This document shows positions 56,065 to 64,000 of a stretch of DNA of 64,000 nt, one piece after another (the first letter of the stretch is position 1; each line of letters opens with the position of its first letter). Position numbers and translations under genes: made by a program. Source of the stretch: Arion vulgaris (lineage: Eukaryota > Mollusca > Gastropoda > Stylommatophora > Arionidae); NCBI GenBank assembly GCA_020796225.1, contig CM036762.1, positions 12,946,414 to 13,010,413 of the forward strand, written 5' to 3'. The notes below the pieces were generated by a model. The model ran no database searches. It saw only the letters and a program-made list of their open reading frames with translations, and had not been told where the DNA came from.

Positions 56065-56249
56065 GTCGTCCCACTGTTACCGGGTTGTTGCCCAGTGTGG
56101 TAGTTTTCTGTTTTTTCTTGCGCTGTTCTATTGGGCTGGGTGATAGGTTTTTTTCTTTTTGACATCCTATTCGTGGTATCCCTTTCGCCTTCCTTCCTGC
56201 TGTTTTCTCTTCTCTCTCTCTCTCTCTCTCCTCTCTCTCTCCCCACTCT

Positions 56250-56490
56250 CTCTCTCGATCGTTCTTTTACGGCCGTTTTTATCATTCTAATTGTGATATA
56301 TAAACAGCCTAACACCAAGAACGAGTGTACGTTCACAATCTTCAATACCATTTGGAGCTCTGGTACCTATCCTTCGGTGTTCTGTTTGGTTTCAACCAGC
56401 GTTTACTGGGCTCGCTCTCCGTCAACCTATGACTGTCCCCATCCAAACCTGCAAGGCAGCAGGTTCCTGCAGTTCTATTGTAGAAGAATA
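56250..56490 (-). mobile_element. SINE E-like variant
   Basis: Minus strand: head part ctgctgccttgcaggtttgg, then ggagagcgagcccagtaaac, body aacaccgaaggatagg, and 3' part ggctgtttatatatcacaat, tagaatgataaaaacggccg, taaaagaacgatcgagagag. It matches 59400-59620 on the opposite strand. Its 3' end is a variant of the SINE E 3' end. Confidence 0.7.
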
Positions 56491-56579
56491 TATATACAGT
56501 GGAGTTTGGTTGCATTTTTAAGTTGCCGAACCACTTCATTTGAACCTCTAACAATGTTAGTCACATATGATATGTAGAA

Positions 56580-57530
56580 AAGGATATGCTATGTTAACAC
56601 TTTCGCTTCTACATACTTTCTGAAGGCTGAGCTAAAAATAGCTACTCTTTGTTTCTATGTCACAAACGTGAATGTACGCCTAAAGCAGTGACAGTAGCAA
56701 TGTATAACGTGTTAACACGTCTTTAGCCCACAGAGAGAGATAATAACAGACGTGTTAATGCGTCTTTAGAAGTGAATAGGAAAAACGTATATATACGTCC
56801 TTAGCAGCTAAAGGGTTTTAAGAGAGTAGAACCTGAACTAGAGAAATATATTCCCGGCTGAGTTCCTTTATTAATCCAAACTGAATAAACCAGGTACAAA
56901 AATACAATCATATCGACTGGTGTGTTTTTAAATTGCAAACTGTTCGAATATATTTTGTCGAAGTCATGGCTTCAAACACTTCTCTGCAACGGCAGTGCAT
57001 TGTGTGATTTTTTCTTCGTGCCATTGTTACATAGATAGATGCTTATACTGTCAGGTGTGTTCTTATGACGATGTCAACTGTTGTCTAGAGCTCTTCTCTG
57101 GGGACGTGTAATGTTGAATATATTTTTGAGTTTTTGGGCCAGTATTCATTTCTAAGGCCACTCTTGCAGGATATATTGCGTGGTTTAGTCAAAGTTAACA
57201 CATGATCACATTGGGAATACAGTCATTCCTAGCCTGTGCTTGTATTTGTTTAGTATGGTATGTCTTGTCCTGAAAAGTAGAATAATGATCTGTCCATGCC
57301 TGTCAAGTGAAAAATAACCCTCGTCGTGCAGATTCTGGGTTTTATTTTTGCACTGCCCTATCAAAGAATATTTGTCTCCTTTAAAACGTGGTGAAATCAT
57401 TATAGAAGCCCATTTGATTTTTGTGTTGACTGCTCTTGAATCGATTTTTAAAAAGCACATAAATATATAGTTTATTGTGCGTATGCTAAAAGTTAAGTAA
57501 ATATCTACAGAAATTAAAGAACTATGCTTG
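56580..57530. other. No gene recognised
   Basis: AT-rich sequence. 56700-56820 has repeated acgtgttaacacgtctttag-like phrases. No coherent frame. Confidence 0.45.
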
Positions 57531-57534
57531 AAAC

Positions 57535-57635
57535 TATGCTCGGTGCTATGGACATCGTAACCCTTCAGTTCGGTGCCACGAACACCGTAACTCTGGAGAA
57601 CCTGTGGATTTTCTGCCAGCCAGCGGAACTGAAGG
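57535..57635 (-). mobile_element. SINE D body fragment
   Basis: gctcggtgctatggacatcg, taacccttcagttcggtgcc, acgaacaccgtaactctgga, ttctgccagccagcgg. Confidence 0.75.
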
Positions 57636-57689
57636 GAGGCTTGAATAATCTTGATGCCTTTGTTTAATGTGACAATCATTTGGCAATCA

Positions 57690-58012
57690 TTCCATGGACA
57701 GCAAGGAAAACAAACGTTGAGGTTTTAAATCAGGTCTGCACACAAAGAAACCTTATCAAAAGAATAAGAATCCGACAATCAAGGTTCTTCGGGCATATAA
57801 TGCGAAGAGAAGGTTTAGAACATTTGGTGACTACAGGTAAAATTCAGGGAAGGAGAGATCGTGGAAGACAGGGGGAGAAGATGTTAGATGGCCTGACATC
57901 ATGGTTCGACAAAATATCGACGTCAGAACTGATTACATGCACCAAGCAAAGAGAGTTGTGGAGAGACATGATCGCCTACGCCGGCAGGCATGGCACTTGA
58001 TTGATTGATGCT
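57690..58012 (+). mobile_element. RTE/BovB-like LINE 3' end, intact C-terminal frame
   Basis: Plus frame [40 protein letters not shown], then [20 protein letters not shown], ending DMIAYAGRHGT and stop at 58000, followed by (TTGA)n. Nearly identical to the corresponding part of 20395-21440. Strongly 5'-truncated, so a recent retrotransposition product. Confidence 0.88.
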
Positions 58013-58096
58013 TGAAACTGTACAAATAATGAGACAAACGATCAATGCGCATTTAGTCAGTTTCGCTTACGTAAGTAATATCACAACATGTGCAAA

Positions 58097-59400
58097 TTTC
58101 TAGACTATTAGAGGGGTCAAAGGCCCAAGGAAGCGGCGCGCCAGGATTAGGGAGCTGGCTCTAATCTCTGCTCTCACCTCCACGTGGTGACCCTGTTAAC
58201 TGACAGTAGTTCCGGTCTGGCTAAGAGGGCATGTGCCGTGGGAGAACTACTCTGGGGCAAGTAGAGATGCAAAGGTAGTCACGATAGATGGAATCCGCTC
58301 GCAACACAAACGAGCGAACTCCCAGAGTTGCTTTTAATGCTCGCCTCTCTCGGCCGATGGGAAAAGCTTAAAGGATAAAAGTGGAACCGCGTGTGGTGAA
58401 ACTCGGGGCCCGCGCATGCTCTCTCTTGAGTCCTCTCTCTTGAGTAGATGAGTATGCTGGGAGTCGAATTGAACTGCACGAGGGACAACATAGGCCGAAA
58501 CTCGGGCCCCTATCTCACGGATGGGGGCACGATTATAAGTCATCGAAGTTGACCCACGCGGTGGGGGGCAATTCGAGTCCGTGTATGCTCTCTCTTGAGC
58601 CGGTGAGTATGCTGGGAGTAGGGTTGAACTTCACATGAGTCCACATAGGCGGATCGAAAAGACGTTGACCTCGTACGGGCGTAAGTCGGAGCCCGTGCAT
58701 GCTCTCTTTTGAACCCACTCTCTTGAGCCGATGAGTATGCTGGGAAACGAGCGGAGCTGCACGCGGGTCCACACGGACTGCCTAGGAAAATGTGAGCACG
58801 GTTGGAATGGACGGAAATGGTGAGGTAGGCACCATGGCAGAACGAGCAAGCATATGGACGTTGCAAGGGTGGGCCCATATGGGGCGAAACCTGTGACCCC
58901 ATCTCATGGGTGGGGGACCGGGTTGAGTCACAGGCGGGGACATCCCAGGCAAATGTGAGCACGATACGGAAGGCGCGGAAAATGTGAGCACGGCAAAAAC
59001 TAATGGTGACCAGGTACCAGAGCAGAGCTAGCAAGCACGCTGGCAAAGCTACAGTGGGCCCCCGAGGGCAGGCAGCATGGCATGCGCATGCACGCCATGC
59101 ACGCCAGGCACGGCAAGCGGGGCACGACAGCGGCAAGCATGGCAGGCAAGAGGGTGTGCGTCCCATCCTAATGTGCAGAACAACTGGAAAGCTCAGCAGA
59201 GGTAAAACCAGTGCGCGTTTCCACTCGCATGGAACTACTGCTGCCTTGTAGTTTGATTGGGGACAATTAAAGTCTAGCGGAGCAAACCGTACACAAGGCT
59301 GGACGGGAGGCAAACCAAGGTGTCCACTAAAACGACCGGTTTTTCTGGGCAGATGGCGCTCATAAGCCCGGGAGGGCAGACTGTCTAAGGGTCGTTGCTC
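58097..59400. repeat. GC-rich region with diverged internal repeats, origin unknown
   Basis: Markedly more GC-rich than its surroundings. The phrase catgctctctcttgag plus gagtatgctggga recurs at about 58415-58455, 58585-58620 and 58697-58742, each followed by a 'gaactgcacg/gagctgcacg' type sequence and 'tccacataggc/tccacacgg'. A second phrase aatgtgagcacgg occurs at 58788, 58950 and 58980. Minus-strand ORFs of 324 residues and less have no recognisable domain. I cannot say what it is. Confidence 0.6.
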
Positions 59401-59620
59401 TAAAAGAAAATGGCAACCTGCTGCCTTGTGGGTTTTAGCTAGCGGAGAGCGAACCGCACACAAACGCTGGTTGAAATCAAACACACCACCGAAGGATAAG
59501 CACTTGAGCTTCAATTGGTACTGAAGCTGTGCACGTACATCACGTTCTGATGTTTGGCTGTTTATATATCACAATAGAATGATAAAAACGGCGTAAGAAC
59601 GATCGCGAGAGAGAGACTAT
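59400..59620 (+). mobile_element. SINE E-like variant
   Basis: cctgctgccttgtgggtttt, agcggagagcgaaccgcaca, accaccgaaggataagcac, tttggctgtttatatatcac, aatgataaaaacggcgtaag, aacgatcgcgagagagag. The head half is also present once more, truncated, at 59228-59300. Confidence 0.7.
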
Positions 59621-59744
59621 TAAAGTAGCAGGATTTACATATAGAACAATCTCTAACAGCTGAAATTGTATGTGATGTCTGTTAAATTATCACTCAAAAT
59701 CTAAACCACTACACGTTGATTATCATATATACACAATACTTCTG

Positions 59745-60430
59745 TATACTAGGTAGGACAAAATTCCAGATACTGAAGTCCTCACAAGAACAAAGATCCC
59801 AAGCGTCAACACCAGTGGCGGCTCGTGATCATTTTTTTTTGGTGGGGTCGAACACAATTGTTTGGAAACATCAGGGTTTTTTAGTATTTACTATTCCGGG
59901 CAGTTATCCCCCGTTTCGATTATTGGTAGGGCCATGCCCCACTGGCCCTTAATGACAAGCCGCTCCTGGTCAACACCCTGTTGCAGAAGGCCCAGGCAAG
60001 ATGGGACGGTCACGTTGCTCGAATACCTGATAAACGCATCCTAAAACAGTTGAATTATGGCGAGCTTGAAAGGGGCAGACGTTCAGCTGGTAGACAGAAA
60101 AAACGTTTTAAAGAGACTTAAAGTGTTTCTGAAATGCTTCGATATAGACACCACGTGCTGGGAATCCCTGGCGCAAAATCGCCAAATGTGGCGCTGTAAC
60201 AACACAAGAGGAACTCGCATAGCAAAGAATCGTCGGGCCGTTGAGACACACAGAAAATGAGCTGTGCAAAAAGACAGAACACACAACACCCACATGTCTA
60301 ACCGAGATCATGTTTGCCCCACCAGAGGTAGGGGATTGTGTTCTAAGTTTGGACTCTACATTCTCCTCCGCATACACCAGGGAGGTGCAACAGCACACGT
60401 CTGAGGCTGTTGTCATCATCACTTACGATG
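59745..60430 (+). mobile_element. LINE C-terminal region with C2H2-like tail, interrupted by a MITE
   Basis: Plus frames read KFQILKSSQEQRSQAST before the MITE in the present phase, and in the alternative phase KIPDTEVLTRTKIPSVNT, which continues across the MITE as LLQKAQARWDGHVARIPDKR. Then come YGELERGRRSAGRQKKRFKE, FDIDTTCWESLAQNRQMWRC and a decayed finger CPTRGRGLCSKFGLY. The 3' end resembles 49660-49700 on the other strand (gcaacagcacacgtctgag). Confidence 0.8.
59813..59968 (+). mobile_element. hAT-like MITE, family 1, inside a LINE
   Basis: 156 bp with perfect 8-bp duplications gtcaacac at 59805-59812 and 59969-59976. Removing the MITE and one duplication restores the LINE sequence. 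Confidence 0.9.
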
Positions 60431-61250
60431 GACAGCTATTAATTCATACACAATACTTCTTTATACTAAAACAGCGGCACCTTTATTTTCCCCGCTCCTT
60501 GGGACGGATAAATATTATTAATGATGTCTAGGTGCAAAGCGATAAACATATCACAGTGCTAACAACAAATATATATGTACAGAAATAACTCATGTTTAAC
60601 ATGCGAATGAATGAAGGTTTGTGCGTCTGATATATGTCTTCTTGTGCGATCTAACAGTACTATAAATATACAACACATCTAATTATCTCCCCAAGTTACA
60701 AATATTATTTGTACAATGACGTCAAAAAAACATGCGTTCATGAAAGCTCTATAGATTATTTACCTGGTTCTACAAGGCGTATGTGTGTTTTATCTCAAAC
60801 TTGAAAGAGATAATGTCTCTCTAGAACTAAAAGTGCGCATTAATTCTTCACATTTATGTCATCCTTGTTTTTTTAAAAATCTTTCTCACCCTCATATTAT
60901 TTGCATGCCCATGGCATAAGACGGACGACTGAAACTATATCACACGCACAAGAGAACGTCTTGCCGAATGAATTAGAGGGCGGGGTTCCATTCGGGAAAC
61001 CCTGGTTCGATCCCCAGTAAAGCCAAGAAGATTTTCTGTCTGGGGCATAAAGAAAATTCCCTAACCTGAATAGTTTCACGATGAATGCAGTAGACATGCA
61101 ACCATTAAACTCACCAGGTTCATGTCCCCCCCCTTTCCCTCCGTCCTACACCGCCCTTAGAAGCGGTAACACAGGCAGAAAAGACACTTTTTTATTTTTT
61201 ATGCAAGACGAGATATTTTTAGAACTCCGTGATATATATATATATAATAA
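60431..61250. other. No gene recognised
   Basis: AT-rich, with a run of C at 61127-61133. 60960-61020 has a ggttcgatccccag phrase like a B-box, without a matching A-box. Confidence 0.4.
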
Positions 61251-61254
61251 ATAA

Positions 61255-61869
61255 TAATTCCTCTCGTACCATTATTCGTTACATAGGGCCTGCAAGTAAC
61301 TTCTCCATACCGCTCTATCCTGCGCAACTCGCTCAATCTCATCCAAGGAACTGAGACCGATACCTCTTGCCTCTCTCAGCAAAGTTCGTTTCATGGTCTC
61401 CTTAGGTCGACCTCTCTTTCTTGAACCTTTGCATCTCACTTCAATGCCTGCTTTGATATTTGTTGATCATTTCTCCTCAAGGTGTGTCCAACATATCTCC
61501 ATCTTCTCTTCTTATAACAGTTGTCACTAGTGGTTGACCAGACATGTCTCTGATTTCATCACTTCTCCTGAATTCGTTCCATTTCATATTCATTATTTTT
61601 CGCAGACATCTATTTTCAAATGCATTCAACTTGCTTTCTATATCTTTAGTCATTTTCCAACTCTCGCTGGCATATGTTAGGATTGATACAACATTTGAAT
61701 TAAAAATTCGTAATTTAGTTTTAATACTATATAACTTGCAGTTCCATATTTTATTTAGACTTTTAAAAGCTGATATTGCCTTGTCAATTCGTATCATAAT
61801 TTCTTTTTAACATTTCCTGTGCAATCAAAATTGCTACCTAAATAGGTGAACTGCTCTGTTATTTTTATC

Positions 61870-61870
<1 letters not shown>
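61255..61870 (-). mobile_element. LINE 3' region, WNEFRR group (best copy)
   Basis: On minus: QFTYLGSNFDCTGNV (thumb 'YLGS' block), then IRIDKAISAFKSLNKIWNCK, LYSIKTKLRIFNSNVVSILT, YASESWKMTKDIESKLNAFE, NRCLRKIMNMKWNEFRRSDE, followed after frameshifts by RPKETMKRTLLREARGIGLS. RT catalytic blocks are missing (5'-truncated at an (AT)n tract, 61873-61905). Confidence 0.85.
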
Positions 61871-61907
<37 letters not shown>

Positions 61908-61974
61908 AGTGATGTACCAATAACATAGTCGATATTTGAGATTATATAAGGGAATAGTATTTGTCTCTTTCATA

Positions 61975-62130
61975 TTAGTGGTACTTGGATTCTCCGAAAG
62001 GAGTTAATTCTTATTTTTCATGTTTGTTGGCCTACACGCTCTGATATAACCAATAAAAGGTTCGCCTTAGGTTGAAAGGGCGTGCCTCGGCTTAAAGAGG
62101 CTTAATCCCCTACTTAACAAACAAACAAAC
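61975..62130 (+). repeat. Dispersed repeat J with (CAAA)n tail
   Basis: ggattctccgaaaggagtta, cacgctctgatataaccaat, ttcgccttaggttgaaaggg, ttaacaaacaaacaaac. Matches the complement of 52025-52165. Confidence 0.65.
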
Positions 62131-62144
62131 TTTCATATTCTGCT

Positions 62145-62345
62145 TCATCTTCGTCGTTGAAAAGTCCATATCGACCACTTGTTAAACCACTCTTTGTGAT
62201 TTGTATGTGATCTGAACCTAAGAGCGGTTGTATGTTGTGCCAGTTATGCACCTACAAGTAGACCAGCACATCCAATTTCTGCGACGCTTTTTTTACTAGG
62301 TAGCTTCCTAGGCACCTACCTCAGTCGCCTCTTACGATATCCCTA
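62145..62345 (-). mobile_element. SINE F copy, truncated 5'
   Basis: catatcgaccacttgttaaa, gatctgaacctaagagcggt, gtgccagttatgcacctaca, cagtcgcctcttacgatatc, then lost. Confidence 0.78.
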
Positions 62346-62388
62346 CACCAGCTACAAGAGCATACAACCTGAAAATGGAATCATCTAG

Positions 62389-62480
62389 CGTTTAGATTCC
62401 CAAACTTTGTCGTCCCACTGCCCACTTTGCACGCCATAACCTTTATAACGCCCCCTCACCATTATAACAGTTTGCCAAAA
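62389..62480. mobile_element. hAT-like element family 2, left-end fragment
   Basis: gtttagattcccaaactttg, ctgcccactttgcacgccat, ccattataacagtttgcc. Right end absent. Confidence 0.7.
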
Positions 62481-62599
62481 CGTGAACCAAGAAAAAACAC
62501 AAATAAAACTAAAGTAATATGGATAAGCAAGAGTACCGGTGGTTTCTGAATCTCTGAATCGCAGTTAAAGCTACTGCAAAAGTGCTCTGATGATGACAT

Positions 62600-62990
62600 A
62601 TTCATCAATACGAAATAAACAAATGACATATTCTAAACTTTGAGGGAGATGATTTCGACACTAGTCACAACAGAGAGGAAGTGTCTGCGTAGAATGATGG
62701 GAGTATCAAGAAGATACCGGTTTAAAAATGAAGACATCAGGAAAAAAGTGGATACCTCGGCATTTCTGAACTTCAACAAAAACAAAAATTAAAAATTTCG
62801 TTTATAAGCAGATTACCAACAGACAGTGCGCATCAAAGAGCAATGTTACGCCGATACAGTAGATACAAAGCAAAAGGCCTTCTCGCAAAAGGTGGCCTTC
62901 TGAGATAACAGAGGCTAAGAAAAACACTGTTTATGAAGCATGCACAAAATCCCGTTCTAGAAGTCTCTTCTTATCCTGACAATGTGAGAG
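62600..62990 (+). mobile_element. LINE 3' fragment, WFGHISRL group
   Basis: Plus frames: CLRRMMGVSRRYRFKNEDIR, KKVDTSAFLNFNKNK, then tacgccgatacagtagatac and cccgttctagaagtctcttc matching 39690-39960. Provides the unamplified form of the LINE segment repeated at 39029-39450. Confidence 0.7.
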
Positions 62991-63005
62991 AAAACAGGAT
63001 TAGAG

Positions 63006-63292
63006 AAAAAAAGACTTTGACTCTTACTAGTGTTTCAGTTTAGATGTTGGTTTCTATATTACCTGATACTCACTTGAAAAAAAGACTTTGACTCTTACTA
63101 GTGTTTCAGTTTAGATGTTGGTTTCTATATTACCTGATACTCACTTGAAAAAAAGACTTTGACTCTTACTAGTGTTTCAGTTTAGATGTTGGTTTCTATA
63201 TTACCTGATACTCACTTGAAAAAAAGACTTTGACTCTTACTAGTGTTTCAGTTTAGATGTTGGTTTCTATATTACCTGATACTCACTTAAAA
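63006..63292. repeat. 71-bp minisatellite, 4 near-identical copies
   Basis: Unit aaaaaaagactttgactctt, actagtgtttcagtttagat, gttggtttctatattacctg, atactcacttg. Almost no divergence between copies. Confidence 0.93.
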
Positions 63293-63299
63293 GTTAAAG

Positions 63300-63542
63300 T
63301 TAATTGCATATTCTAAACAGGACGCGAATCAACTCCCAGCTTTTTAACGCTGTTTGTAATTTTTCTAGGCATTATTACTTTCAGTAGTTTGTCATTGCTT
63401 TCTGAACGGGTGGTGCTATCGTTCTTTTGTAAAAATCCACGCGAAACAATTCGCAACCAAATTGTCCGCAGCGTGATTCGAACTCAGAACGTTGCGGTTA
63501 ATAGACCGAGTCACTATCCCCTAGGCCACAGACGCCACCGAT
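63300..63542 (-). mobile_element. SINE A, full copy
   Basis: Plus strand from gcatattctaaacaggacgc to taggccacagacgccacc. The best-preserved member with 12345-12578. Confidence 0.83.
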
Positions 63543-63889
63543 AATCACTTACAGAGCAGAAATATGCTACCCAAAAAACAAACATGAGTCACTACCTGTT
63601 ACCAGATCTCACCTCGTCTCTATCAACAGGTACAGATTTAGTTTTGTGAACCTGATGTCAGAAGTATGTTTGATACCTGGTGCACTTACGCAAGCATATG
63701 CAGATCGGTGAATATTCTGGGTCAGGTAGGACAATATTTTAGGAAACCCGATAAGAATAGTTTTGCCTTCACGTGCACTATACTCAGACATTACGAAGAT
63801 TGTGGGTTCACCTTTAGCCTAAATAAGACCAAGGTGAAGGACCAAGGCACAGGACATTCACGCATTAGCATATATATTTACATATTCAC
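63543..63889. other. No gene recognised
   Basis: AT-rich, no assignable element. Confidence 0.4.
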
Positions 63890-63965
63890 TCATATCTCGT
63901 GTGCCTTTTTAACCCGGTTAAGGCATATGCCCTCAATCAACTCATGACAAGTCTTCCTATCTTTA
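63890..63965 (-). mobile_element. LINE C-terminal fragment, KDKKRWHELVEG type
   Basis: Minus frame ELIEGICLNRVKKAH preceded by SLKDRKTCH. Related to 9690-9898 on plus. Confidence 0.55.
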
Positions 63966-63975
63966 AGCTATCTCT

Positions 63976-64000
63976 TGCCCGCCTGCCCAGTGTGTTCGAA
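63976..64000 (+). mobile_element. SINE D, start of a copy cut by the window edge
   Basis: cgcctgcccagtgtgttcga equals the head seen at 7325 (minus) and 40103. Confidence 0.6.

Noticed and set aside
58540..59514. 324-residue minus-strand ORF
   Set aside because: Lies in the GC-rich repeated segment where stop codons are rarer. No domain, no repeat-consistent frame and competing ORFs in other frames. Kept only as a composition anomaly.

Overview
The window is animal nuclear DNA. It is AT-rich, has spliced genes with GT-AG introns, many tRNA-headed SINEs, several lineages of non-LTR retrotransposon, MITEs with target-site duplications, and long minisatellites. The repertoire (TRIM-type genes, RTE-like LINEs, (TTGA)n/(TCAA)n/(GAA)n tails) fits a lophotrochozoan, most likely a mollusc. 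That placement is inference, because no diagnostic marker gene is present.

One host gene can be read with confidence. It is a minus-strand TRIM-family E3 ubiquitin ligase whose five visible exons are 17325-17626 (RING), 15859-16048 (B-box 1), 8485-8757 (B-box 2 and start of the coiled coil), 3419-6097 (rest of the coiled coil and a very long Ser/Thr-rich segment) and 1-1201 (more of the same, running off the window). Every junction is a GT/AG site and the phases agree. About 1,550 residues are visible and the C-terminus is missing. The unusual part is the roughly 1,200-residue low-complexity segment, which carries about 18 'QT' motifs, including KPTQT, NTQT, ETQT, GTQT and GVQIK. These look like an array of dynein-light-chain (LC8) anchors and SQ/TQ sites.

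The introns (1202-3418, 6098-8484, 8758-15858, 16049-17324) and everything from about 17.7 kb to 64 kb are transposon-derived or simple-sequence DNA, with no second host gene that I can support. LINE 3' fragments fall into at least six sequence groups: RTE/BovB-like, an FADD-motif LINE, a WNEFRR group, RNase H-bearing LINEs, C2H2-tailed LINEs, and two or more further C-terminal types. SINEs fall into families labelled A to G here. A and B share a central core under different tRNA heads, and E and F share a different core. Two hAT-like MITE families with 8-bp duplications and a mariner-like TA-flanked MITE are clear. Several insertions are nested and dated relative to one another by duplications.

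Minisatellites are frequent. At least three appear to have been seeded from transposon sequence: the 2.5-kb array at 53.4-56.0 kb from a SINE tRNA head, the 33-bp array at 33.4 kb from a SINE core, and the 39.0-39.45 kb array from a LINE coding segment. A GC-rich stretch at 58.1-59.4 kb with diverged internal repeats stands apart from the rest in composition and is unexplained.
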